Assembly: GCA_012295275.1 (NCBI GenBank)
Contig: CM022671.1
Span: 11,439,178 to 11,503,177, forward strand
DNA: 64,000 bases
Direction of reading: 5' to 3'
From: Chrysomallon squamiferum
Lineage: Eukaryota > Mollusca > Gastropoda > Neomphalida > Peltospiridae
In this document: piece after piece, positions 1-20,485 of the stretch
Numbering within the stretch: position 1 is the first letter of the stretch
Layout of the letters: each line of letters starts with the position of its first letter
Translations under genes and position numbers: made by a program
The notes under the pieces: generated by a model
Database searches by the model: none
Told to the model about the DNA's origin: nothing
Seen by the model: only the letters and a program-made list of their open reading frames with translations

Positions 1-1333
1 AAAGTTGTAAATGCCACCATCAATTCTTACAAAATATAGGCATAAACCTAATAATTTACATATAAAATTTAAACTTTAATTTGGTCTTTTATCACCAAAC
101 ACATCTGTCACTAATATTCTTCATCATTATTTGAATTTTTATAGATGTTCAAATTATATTAAGTACAATATTGATGAAATTAAGCATAATTGTGAATTCC
201 CTTTATATGTCTGATGGCCAGATATGAAATATTACAATGCATATTTATAATTTTCATTTCTTTAAGCAATTTCAAGTTAATCCAAATTTCAGATCCTGTC
301 TTAAATGTATCATTTAAATATATGCATTTCATCTCCACTTTTGGCAATTTTTTTCTATTATATTTTAATATGAAACACAAAAAGAAAACTACCACCATTG
401 ATTCTTTTACTGAAATGAAAACTTTTATTTATTTTATTTTAATAATTAAATTACAAGTTCATTCTAATGTAGTATACAGTTTTATTAGACTGTGTCTCAA
501 TATCCTTAGCTACATTAAATTTAAAATACTTAGTTTCAGCTCTTACTCTAATCTTTTGCTGTAAATCAAAGTTGTTATTCCTACGAACTATTATTACTGA
601 CAGCACTGAACACTATTTCAGCAGTTTTAAATAATTCAAGTATAAACTGATAGGCAAGGCACATAAATGTAAGATAAATACACTATGCCAAAAATAATGA
701 ATTATGAGGATGGTTTAAAAGGGAAATAGAACAGGTACTAAATTTAGTTTTAAAATACAGAATACATATGAATGCAGTTTTGTACAAAAAGATCTATCAG
801 TGGAATGATTAGCCAAACATACTGTGCAGAAAGGAAAAAATGTTGCTTTTAATGTTGGTACACAGTATAATTAAATCTATAAATATTACCTTTTTCAATG
901 CTTTGATATATGTCTGACACAAAAATGAATTTACGTGTAGATTATTTTATTACATTATCTTGAAATTGTTTTCTCAAATATTCTGTAAATCATGAAGTTT
1001 CAAAACCCCTAAAATCAGTCTAAAGATTGTGCTGAAAATTAAACTATCAATTATTTTATTTGAACAGCACATTAACCATCTGACTTCCAATATTAATGAC
1101 TACCAGTTTTTAGTTTTGTTCAATAACCATTTTCTCAATTTCATGATTTACAGATTTCTTTCAAGAAAATACTTCCCCTCCCCATTTCATAATTATCATT
1201 CACTGCAAGGCTTAAGTTTCTTGTAAGGCATAAATATTATCATATATAACATCACTTTATATATGATGATGCATAAATTCCCAAGTATGATGTGTAAAAA
1301 TCAAAAGCTAGCATGAATAGTGAACCTCAGTCT
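1..1333. other. AT-rich flank, probably RhoA 3' UTR in part
   Basis: No coding exon is supported here. The stretch follows the stop codon of the distal RhoA terminal exon, which is read on the minus strand, so its upper part is expected to be 3' UTR. The exact poly(A) site cannot be placed because several AATAAA-like hexamers occur in this AT-rich DNA. Reading frames present on both strands are low in complexity and match no family I recognise. Confidence 0.5.
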
Positions 1334-9430
<8,097 letters not shown>

Positions 9431-12022
9431 TTAAAAAAATAAATAACTGAAATTAATGTTAGGCTATATCAATTTTTGTTTCTTATTACAAGTTATTTTA
9501 TATCAGATTACAATATTCAATCATCAAATAATCTTTAAATAGGTATTGGCAGGCAAATTTTGGCTGACTTTAATTTCACATTATATGCAAAACAATTAGC
9601 ACATAATGAAAGCTGTAGCAAAAAGAATGAAATGCACAAAGCATAATGACTATCTCCAGCAGTTCAGAAGATATATGCAAATCGGTATGACAGGTATTTG
9701 GTTGGTTTTCAGCCCTATTTTGGCTACTTAGCAGAAAGGGCAACTTTGGCCAACTGTAGTTTGAAAAGTTACTGACAAAAAAGGCTGAAAATCAACAAGA
9801 GTGATGGGACCAACGTGCTAAATGAGCTCACTTATTTTTAGACTTGTATGTTTGTATGTGTGTTCACAATAACATGCTAAACATGCCAAAATCGTGAAAA
9901 TGACACACAGCAGAATGAATAGAAGTTCAAATAGACACCGTGGTATCAGTTTTTGTCTTATTTGACAAATTCAACTTGTGTTGTGAACAATTTATCAAGG
10001 TCTTTCAAACGACATACTTGAATTTAACATTTTTAATATGCCAAGCCCATAAAAAAAAAAAAAAAAAAATTACCTTTTCAATTTATATAGAACAGCACAA
10101 CTTTATTTACATAAGCAGCTTAAATTTTCACTCTATTAAATAACTGGTAGTAATAAGATGCTGTGATGTGTATATATATATAGATAAATGTTACTTAAAA
10201 GGTCTTTAATGTTTAACTATTTATGTTTAACCATAATCCTTTGCAATACATAAACTCACCAGAAAGGTGTTGCAGGTATTAATTTGGGGCAATATAACGT
10301 ATGTATTCATGAGACTAAAGTCAATTAAAGACACAGGTGTTATAAGTGTCCTCTGAAGCAAACAAAAGTTACCTATCATCTGACCATATTGACATTTTTT
10401 CTTACAAAGCTTATCAACAAGCAAAAATAATGTTTTAAAACTGATCAATTTATGATTTTATATTTTCAAAAAAAGTGATTAGATTTTTATTCATCATTTC
10501 ATCAGTACCTCTGAATACATTGTTCTATTACGTAGTACAGTTTGGTATGTTTACTATTCTTAATTTGCCATTTATTGAAAGAATTTTGAAAGCAAAATAA
10601 TTAACGGTTTTAAACGGAAGACAGTAATCGGCAAAAAAATATTAATTTGTTTATTTCAGAACGTGATTTTGCTATGCACATGCTATAATGTATATGCTAA
10701 AAGTAGGAACAATGAAGAAAAACATACAGCCAACAAGTTATTAAAAATATAAACAACATATAAATATAATCATTTAAAACGCACCAGACCTTTCTAGCTG
10801 TATATAAAATCTACTCTGATTTCGTTCTGTAGAAAACAATGTTAATGGCCATTTTGCTACTTTCACAGGCAGAACTTCTTTTCACCAAAGAACACACTGT
10901 GGTGTCGCACATTGTTTGAAAGGTAATTGAATGATCTTTCATTTGATCCTGTGAACATAGGTTTTATTTTCAGCTATTTGTTCTCAAAACTGGTGTGAAG
11001 GCATGAAGAAGAAGTACATTTTTGGACACAACTTTTGATATAACCCATTGCCAGCGACGACGTGCACATGGTTAGAAAGATTCAACTTTGAACTTCCTAT
11101 CTGTGCTAAAAATAACACTGAAGCCATTATGGTGAAAACAAGTCAGGCATTTGTAGAGGGATCCTATTTTAGGACTTTTTTGCTGACCATGGGTGCCAAA
11201 GTGCGTTTACCCCCACCACGTACAAATAACTGATTTAACATACAACACCACCACCACCACCACCATTTAAAGGAGCACATAATGATCTTTAGTTACATAT
11301 ATTTGTTTTTTTATGGTAGGATTTATAGAAGGGATTTGGGAGTGGAGGAACATGGACAAAAATCTGAACTTTCAACAGCTTCAACCAATTATATCGGCTA
11401 GGCTGCCAGTTCCTACTTTAAACAATGTTTTGTTAGTAAATATTTTTGTTTTAATATTTTCTGTTGAGGACGAGAATCACACACAAAACAAATGTAAACT
11501 GGACTGGTCAAAAGCAAAACATCATTTATGATAGTTTATCTTACATCATAATGTGAAGTAGAAACAATGTTTAACTTTATGTTTGACCAAATTTCTTCAA
11601 TACTAATAAATGGCTGAAATTCAGAATTATTTGATGAACATGCCTAATACAAAAGAATTTATTGTTTGAATGAAATGGCAAAATTATTCAAGAAAACCGG
11701 TATAAAGTATGACAACTGTAGATGGCTTAAATATACCAAAATGTAAACTACTGTCAGATGGTTTACATATACATTTTACTTCATAAAATTTTAATTAAAA
11801 TAATTTAAAATATTTGAAACCGTTTCCTAACCATAGTAATTACGTGTAAAAATAAGGATGTTAATAACTTATTTTCAGTTAGCACAGTAATTGTCTTTAT
11901 TTACTTACTTTTTAAAATCCCACAAAAGTACGTGGCAAATTATTTTAATAAAGATCCGACTGAATTTGTTGTTTAATGTTTTGCTTCAGTATTTCACATT
12001 CAATTCAGTATTATAAATCTGG

Positions 12023-12050
12023 ATGCAAATGGGGTGACGTCATGAGTCAT
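12023..12050. promoter_or_regulatory. Octamer, CRE and AP-1 sites side by side
   Basis: Within 28 bases lie ATGCAAAT (12023-12030, octamer), the perfect palindrome TGACGTCA (12035-12042, cAMP response element) and TGAGTCAT (12043-12050, AP-1-like), the last two directly abutting. The site is about 300 bp downstream of the likely RhoA first exon, in its first intron, and 1.6 kb upstream of the divergent ankyrin gene. The motifs are seen; enhancer function is inferred. Confidence 0.4.
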
Positions 12051-12353
12051 CATAAAACATGGTAAAAATTTTAAATGGCTAAGTATACATTCACTTCTTC
12101 AGTTCAGGTCCTTCCTAACATTTTGATTTAGTATTTATACGCGCAATTATGAAATTCTGAATAACAATCTACATTAATTTTTTCCTAAACTGGAATTGAA
12201 CGAACGGGAAGTGAATAGAGGGTCATTACCATAAAAGGCGTTAGCGCTCATTAATCTAAAAAACTACACATTTAACATGTCAAAATGCATATAAAAATAA
12301 TCTAATGCTTAATATGTTAATAAGATAAACAGTTAAAACTGTATGAAACTCAC

Positions 12354-12480
12354 TAAAAGATGGCCGTTTACCAAAATAATACCAGTTCCTGCGTTTTGGG
12401 CGTCAAATACGATCCAAGAATTCAATCAATGGTCAACCACACCTCAATTGGTATCTAGAGGGGGATCCAGCAATTGCGAA
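12354..12480 (-). promoter_or_regulatory. Candidate RhoA non-coding first exon / promoter
   Basis: On the minus strand the strong donor GTGAGT occupies 12353-12348, preceded by CGGCCATCTTTTA, which contains a YY1-like core (GATGGCC on the plus strand). The local GC content and CpG frequency are higher than in surrounding DNA. The upper boundary is arbitrary. This would supply the 5' UTR that must splice to the acceptor before 9426. It is inferred from signals only. Confidence 0.35.
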
Positions 12481-13620
12481 CGGAATTTATGACGTATTTC
12501 CTGTTTCTGATACTAAATGCATAACTGCCCAAATAAATTGGTTTTGTCTTAAATGAACTGCTGTTGCTTATACAACTATTATACTGGTATTATTGTAATA
12601 CTAATACAACAACATCATAAAACCAAAAAGATAATAATAAAATAATAGTAATAAATATTAACATTAATACTAAACCATGCAAGATTCATTTATCTCTTTC
12701 AGTTTGTTTTATTTTGATTATAATAATAAAATGTAGCTACATACAGTTTTTAATCTTTATTTGTTTGGTAGTTGTTGTTTTTGTTTTTTTAGGGTGATTT
12801 TTGAATATAACTTTTGAAAAATAAAATTATAAGAAAAAAGACATAAAAATGTAATAAAAGTAAGAAGTTCAACATTAAAATAAAATTTAGTTTTTTTTTC
12901 TAATTCGTAGGGTTTTCTATTAGTATCATTCAAAAATTATTTGCAGTTGCTTCCCTTCTATCATCTATGGGTATATTTTTTACGTTTCTGTTACTGTTCG
13001 CGTTTCACGTTTGACTGATACCAGTTGCAACAGGGTTTGGAAGAAGAAGAAAACAATGCATATCTTGACTTTCAGTTGTAAACGTTATAATTTTATTATT
13101 CAACAATAATGTTAAAAGACAAGTTTTTAAATTTGTCTTTCGATATCTTAGACAACGACAATACCGTGACTATGAATACTAGGGAATACTCCGAATAGGA
13201 ATACAGAATAGATTCAATAGGCAGTTATAGTGAATAGTCAGTATACGCATTCTGAGACAGAGTGAAATTGTATTAAATAACTGTTTTAGTGATCTCGGAT
13301 TGGAGCAAAGATATAAACTGATAAATTCCAAGATTATTATTGTTATGGTAATCTATATTCTTACTACAAATGTTGATAAAAAAAACATAATATAAAACTT
13401 TAAAACTTCCAAAAACTCAACCTATTCCCCCCCCCCAACATTAACAGTATACCTCACAGGCATCTATCATTCTATGGTATTGCAATAAGTTGAATAACCA
13501 GTGTACATATCATAAGGGTTCCATGTAACCAAAACAATTTAATGAGTAGGCCAATATATTTTTGAAACAAATACGGCTTTTTATTATGTTACATTTTTTC
13601 ATTTTATCAAATTTTGAAAC

Positions 13621-13651
<31 letters not shown>
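13621..13651. repeat. (TTA)n microsatellite
   Basis: About ten TTA units lie directly upstream of the acceptor of the first coding exon of the ankyrin gene at 13672, effectively extending its pyrimidine-rich tract. Confidence 0.9.
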
Positions 13652-13652
<1 letters not shown>

Positions 13653-13671
13653 TGTGTTATTTTCAGACCTG

Positions 13672-16600
13672 ATGGAGCCAGAACAACTGTTATGGGAAGC
13701 TGTAAGATCTAATGATATCCAGACAACTAAACTATTGTTGAAATGTGGCTGCAGGAGGTCTAGTTCTTTAACTGATCGCAATATTAATAGCAGTGAATGT
13801 TTTACTAGCTGTGCTTTTTCTGTAAATTCAGATACTCAGTTGGGTGGTTGTGGTTGCACATCTGTTTTGGTAAATAAAAGTGAAAATGGGCTGTGTTCTT
13901 TCCATCTGGCAGTTATTAATAACAATATTGAAATGCTTATATTGTTAGTCGAGAATGGAGCCATTTTGTGTCCATGTTCTTTCACTGCAGTTTGTGGTCT
14001 GGACAGTGATAATCTGAATTTCTTAGAAGAATTTGGACCATCTATTTCTCCACTGACATTGGCTGTTGCCTTTGGTGATTCCAAAATGGTTAAATATGTT
14101 TTCCAGATACATCAAAGTTTGGATCTCACAGCTTTACAGTTAGCATGCAAGTTATCTGATTTAGAAAATGTTAAAGTATTACTTACAGAAAATAGAAAAT
14201 ATACTGACATAAATTCAAGAACAGACAAGACCGGTTTAGCTGTCTGCAGTTCACCTTTATTGTATGCTGCAAAATCAAACAGTGGCACTGAAGTTATAAA
14301 ATTATTACTTGAGCATGGTTCTGATGTGACTGTAAAGGATTCTGAAGGTAATACTCCTCTGCACCTGGCTGCAATGTGTGGTTCTGAAACAACAGTGCAG
14401 TTGTTACTGACTCAGCTGTATCAGGTTAAAGCATCCCCTTGCACATTGAATATGAGAGACAAATCTCCTTTCCATTTGGCCTGCAAATTTGGTTTCTGTA
14501 GCATTCTAAGGCTTCTGTTGTTGCATAAATGTTCCATTAATTGTGATTTGACAGCTAAACAAGACCTTCTTCATGAAGCTGCAAAGTATTCCCAGACCAA
14601 TACTATTAGACTTCTCTTAGAAAATGGATTCAGTGTAAATCAGTTTGACAGTTTTGGTAGGTTTGTTTGATTACAGGGAATAACAGAAATAATAGGTAAT
14701 AAAAATATGTATAATAATTATAAATTTATTCCTATTAAAATTGTAAATTTTAAACATTTTGCATCAAGCTTGTTCGATTCTGACATTTAAACCATACTGC
14801 AGTAATAGGTAATAGACAAAGAAAAATTAAATAAGTTACTAGAAAATATATATTTAGTTTTGCACTTAAGTGAATGGGATTTGTTAACCTGATCACTTAG
14901 TGATAACAATAGTTTTTCCACAAGGAACATATAAAGTAATTTCTAGATTAAGCATTAACCATTTGAGATTTATCTGTATTAATTCTTTTTAAAAATTACT
15001 GTATATAAAACTTTCTTTTTTTAAAAATGAAATGATTGACTTTAGATTTTGAATTTTCTTGCTTGGTTGGTTATTTCAGCTAAGACTGCTCTGTTTGAGG
15101 CTGTAAAAGCTAATAATTTAGAAGTAGTGGAAGTCCTGCTGAATGCAAATGCAGATCCTAACATTCCTCGTGCACCATATGAGAGTCCCATTCTTTATGC
15201 AGCAGAACACAGCTCACCACAAATAGTGGAAGCTTTACTCAGGGGTATTTTAATCAAATTAAATCTTTTAACTATTTCAAACATCCTTAAATTAAGTTAA
15301 TTTTGAAGTAAAACTTTCTTACAATACTGGAGTCTTTGATAAGGACCATGTTGTTGTGTTAGAATAGAAGTTAAAGAGAAATGAGTGTTTAAACCTTTTG
15401 AACACTGATTTCCTGGTTCTGACTAATTGTGGTTAAATCTAAATAGGTATTTAGAAGGCTCTTGTAACAAATTATATGTGCAAAAAAGCAATATCTTAGG
15501 TAAAGGCCTGGTTATACAATATCAGTTGATCTTGAAGATCTCAGTTGTTTTGTCTGTGATGTAAATCATGATACTTTCTACATGCATATTTCAGAAGGTG
15601 CTGATGTTAATACCACAGATGTGGTGGGTGTCACACCACTTATATATGCAGCCAAAAGGTGTGCAAACAGGAGAAGCTCTCATAGGGAAGGTAACCTAAG
15701 CATGTTTGTAAATATAAGTAACAAATGGAGGGCTTACTGGCCTTTTTGTTATTTTCTAAAAAAATTATTTACTGATACATGTTATACTTGCAAGTATCAT
15801 ACATATTTTAATGACATTTCAATGATAAAGTTACTGTTTGAATTTTAAAACAGATATTACAGCTCTGTTGTTGCAATATGGAGCAGACATGACACACAAA
15901 TATCTTCATACACATACTGCACTCAGTGTAGCTGTTGCTTGTGGCAATGTTGAGTGTGCTAGAATTCTTATAGAGGCTGGGGCTGATATTGAGAATGGAA
16001 CCAAGTCTGGGAAGCTGGTACTGCTTCATTTAGCAAAGAACAGAGGTAAATACATTTCTTCTGTATGTTTTTATTATTCTTTACCTGATATTTTAAAAAA
16101 AATGAATAATTTCTTCTTTATTGTATTTGAAAAATAATGTGATAAGCTTATACATATCTTTTTTTTTTTTAAACTTTATAATTTTTCTTTTCATTCTGTA
16201 AGTACTTATAAGTACTGACATTCATAATAAAAAAATAACAAACTTATTATTATAATCACCTCTGAAAAACACTAATATAAAAGTCATTCAGTGTTACTAT
16301 TTAAAAATTTAAATGTATTTTCAGCAGTGAAGTCAAAGATTCAGCTAATGTGCTAAATGTGAACCAGTTACATTTGTATGTGTGGTTCCTGTTTGGAATG
16401 TACTTTCAAGTTTATCAAAATTATTACCTAGAAATTCAGCCATTAGGATGTAGATGGTGAAAAATTAGAATGTGAAGAGTCTTGGATAACATAATTTAAT
16501 ATTACATAGATGATGTTTGTGCTTTAATTTATATTTGACATGATATTTCCCAGTTTATGTAATATTTTATATTACACTATATATTACACATAAATTGAAA

Positions 16601-17646
16601 AGTATTATTGTTAAAATGTTCTTTGCGATATATATAAACATTTTTAAAATCAAACATTGCAGAATGTGCAGAATTATTGCTGAAAAATGGTTTGCCTGTT
16701 GACTATCAGAATTCATGGAACAAAACTGCACTAGCGAATGCTTGTCAAGAAGACAACATTGAGATGGCTCATTTGCTGATGGAGTATGGAGCTGATGTCA
16801 GTAAGATGACAAAGGATGGAGCCAGCCCACTTTTCTTTGCTGTTAGTAATGGTGAGATGCAGATTAAAAAAAACAGAATTTAATTAAACATAGTTTATTA
16901 AAAATCACAGAACAGTTTATTTACTGACATTTAGCATAGGTCAGAAATTAAACTGTGTACACAGTAATTGATGTCTTTTAATATTTTCCAGTTTTACCTA
17001 TTAGTGTTAATGAGAAATGTAGTTCTCAAGAAACAAAAAAAGTTAAATAATAAAACTTTTATGTTCTTAGCATTTTCAGCACAGAACTCATTGAAATTAT
17101 ATTTTATCAAATTTCTTTTTTTTTTTAAAGTTAAAGTTTGTTATTAAATGTTAAGATGTGAAAACCTTTCCAGTTTTCCACTATATTGCAGATTCGATTC
17201 TCTTGGTACGAGATATAATAATGGCTGGTGCATGCAACGTGAATGACCGTGTACTGGTGTACTTCAGAAGCATGTTAGAATTAGCACTCTTTTTGAAGGC
17301 CAGTTTTCAAATATGTCAATTACTCCACCTCGCTGGGGCTGTCGTCACAGCAACGTTTCCTAGTACATGTATCCTGCACGACTGCTCACAGTATCTTCAG
17401 TTCACAGCAACAACAGTTCCTAGAGATGCCTGGCACTGCAAACTGTGGGCCAAATTCAGGACAAAAGAAAGTTTAAGTCAGTGGGATGGACTGGAGGATC
17501 AGGTCAAGGTTCATTCAAAAATGTTGACACTGGAAGAGACGTGCTGCCATATGCTGAGAAAATATCTCAACTTTGACAAAGAAGCAATGTTATCACTACC
17601 TCTTCCACAATCAGTAATCCAGAAATTAACAATGGAAATATTTTAA
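13672..17646 (+). CDS. Ankyrin-repeat and SOCS-box protein, copy A
   Basis: This is a probable substrate receptor of an Elongin B/C-Cullin5 ubiquitin ligase (ASB-like). The coding exons are 13672-14656, 15080-15244, 15595-15690, 15854-16045, 16663-16851 and 17192-17646. All five introns are phase 1 and the frame closes to 693 residues. The start MEPEQLLWEAV lies just after a TTTTCAG acceptor and matches the start of copy B. About 15 ankyrin repeats fill residues 5-600, for example TPLHLAAMCGSETTVQLLL and SPFHLACKFG. The C-terminal SOCS box has a BC-box (TLEETCCHML, fitting TLxxxCxxxL) and a Cul5-box core LPLP. A poly(A) signal AATAAA is at 17939. It is longer than most vertebrate ASBs (about 450-640), so I give no orthologue symbol. 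The substrate is unknown. Confidence 0.88.
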
Positions 17647-18485
17647 ATACTGTTTATTTAGCTGCTGTTCTAAAAGTACTAAACAGATATTTATAGTAAA
17701 AAGATATTCATGTTCAATTTAAACTTTATACTCAAAATGTCTAAACGTACCAAACAACATTGTGAAGAAATTCTTGTATCAGTTCCGGAACAACAAATCA
17801 TTTTTAACTCTAGGCAAATCAAAGTAAATTTAAAAAGTAACAAAATGTTCAAATCTGTTCTATAGTTTCCAGTTAGGGCAATTTGATTTTTAAACATTGA
17901 CTTTATTATGTTTGTTTTGACAAATATTAAAAATATAAAATAAAATGGCAACAGCAGCTTTCTTTCATTTCATGTGTCTGTTCCTGTGCGTGTGTGTGCA
18001 TACAGGCATACATACATATATATATATAATTGTGTGTGTTGGTTTATCAGATGTAAAAAAATGTATAAAATATTAAAAATACTTGCATCAGATGTAAAAT
18101 AATTTTTATTTAAATAAACATTTAGGCACAGTGGTTGTCATTTCAGTTAAGGCACATAATGATTTTCAGGTGGCATGTGCCGTAACAAATAAAATTAAAC
18201 AAAAGTTTGAATTTTCAGTCTTTAAGAGCATCTAGTTATGTATTAACAAGAAGCAATAACGATTCAGGAGTAATGACAATGAAAATTCTGTCTACAATAG
18301 TACAAATGATGTACATATGAATGAAATAATGCAAAAGAAATAAGGGTAATGCAAAAGTTGCCAATGAGTATAAATAATGTTATTTTCTCCTCAAACCAAT
18401 GAAACAGTAGATAATGTTTACTTAATATTGTAAATCATACAACCATGTTACTCTGAATATATTGTAGATTATTTACCTAGCAAAC

Positions 18486-18516
<31 letters not shown>

Positions 18517-20485
18517 CTAAAGCTGGTTTTATGAATGGTCTGGTACCTCTGTACCGGTTAACAATAAGGCATAGCAATGGACAATGACAACAAAGTTAAT
18601 AATCCTGTTTAATAATAACTATAAATGTCAAGGGATGAATTAACGTACCAAAAAAAATGTTGGTATTAAAATATAATTTCTATATGATTTACAACAGCAT
18701 TGTATCAGCATTTCAATTACCGGTATTTTTTATGGTGGGAATATGGAAATGGAGTGTAATCCTGAAAACAGGATGGTTTGGGTTTTTTTTTTTTTTTTTT
18801 TTTCATATTACCAATTAATTAAACAATAGCTTTCTTTCAAAGAATAATTAACAACAATATTACAAAATATATCATATTCTGTTACGACAGCATTACACTT
18901 TTCTCCAAAAATAATGAAAATCAAAATAAATTCATATATTTGGAATTTTAACATTCTTACACAAATACAATTAATACAACACAAATATATTTTAACATTT
19001 TAATTATTTTACCAAATATACTTATTATATTAATTTAAATTATTAATAGATACCATAAAGATACCAGAAAGTTGTTGTTGAAAATAATTTACATGATCTT
19101 AAAATAATCTACATCTGTAGATCAAAATAATAAATTGTACTGATAAATTTATAAGTATTTATTTGAGAATTAAACTCCCATTAATATTCATAATTTTTGC
19201 AACTTCAGTCAAAATCATAAAGTTAAATTATTGTTTTATTTGAGAATTAAAATCTTCATTTTTAAATTAGTTATTTAAACTGTACAAAATCCACTTCCAT
19301 CTCCAAAAAAATAATAATATAAAAATATTTGCACAATAAAATTATCACAACTTAATTTGTGCTTCATTACTAACGTATTAAGCAAAATCTTAAATCAAGA
19401 CAATCTTTTTTCAAAATAAAATGGTTTTCTACTTACAAAGTTTTAAACAGTAACACTGTTGAGAAATAAGGCATCAATATAGATATTAGCTACTTGAAGT
19501 AACTTGTATAAATTTAAAAAAATTATCATCATCAGCAAATTAACTGAATACAAAACATGACTTAGTCATCCAATTAAACAAAATATAAATATGGTTTTAA
19601 CAAGCTTACATTTTGAAATGGTTAAAAATAACTTATTGCAAAGATTATATAAAAATACATTTCCAGGGTTTAATGTAACTAACAGATAACAATTGTAGTG
19701 TTCAGCAGCATATAAATTATAATAGTAATTTTGATGGAAATAAAGGTTGGCATTCAACGTTCAGAGTAAATTTCCCATTAATTATAACTGCCATCCTAGT
19801 AAAAATAGGTTGTTTTTCCAAAATTAAGGGGACATGTAGTGGGGGTGTGTGGAAAATTGCTATTTTTTAGATTTGAAACAATGGAAATAATCCATTTTTG
19901 TAACCATAAAAAACTAGTACATCTCATGAACATCTACAACCCAAACCTATATATATATATATGCTAGGTCTGATCATAGACACGTGTTTCTTCAAAATAA
20001 CAGAAAGAAATTAGTCTTTATTTACTTACTTCAAAATAATTTTTAAAAAAAATTTAAAGTTTTTTATTAGTATTTTGAACAAATAGAAAAGTTATATGAA
20101 CAGAAAGGTTAATTTCTCCAAGATTTTTCTTGTCATTTCTAGTGTTTGTTTCTAAATATATACATATATAGCAAACCTGGAATCTAGTTTTCATGCAGCA
20201 TTTTCACAAAAATGTTAAGACAGAATAAAAAACAAAATGTGATAATTCATATTTCCACTTATTATGACTTTAGGGTTGATGTTATGCATTTGCTTTTGCA
20301 AAAAACCTGAAACCTTTATCTGAAAAAAAATAATTTTTATATACATTTTCTAAATCATCATGTCAAAAAACCAAAAAACTATTTTGTTTATTCAAACTTT
20401 GTCATTTTATGCTAGCACGTCCCCTTAAATGTTTTCCATTTTATGAACTTTACTTTTGAATTTAAAATTTTAAACCTTCAAAATT
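17647..20485. other. Spacer between the convergent ankyrin genes
   Basis: This stretch holds the 3' ends of both ankyrin genes, with AATAAA at 17939-17944 for copy A and TTTATT at 20387-20392 for copy B read on the minus strand. It also holds a (CA)n tract at 18488-18513 and a T run near 18783-18804. No coding exon is supported. Confidence 0.6.

Noticed and set aside
214-564. 116-codon open frame, Phe/Ile/Leu-rich
   Set aside because: Composition reflects AT-rich DNA. There are no splice context, motif or family features, and it lies in the presumed RhoA 3' UTR.
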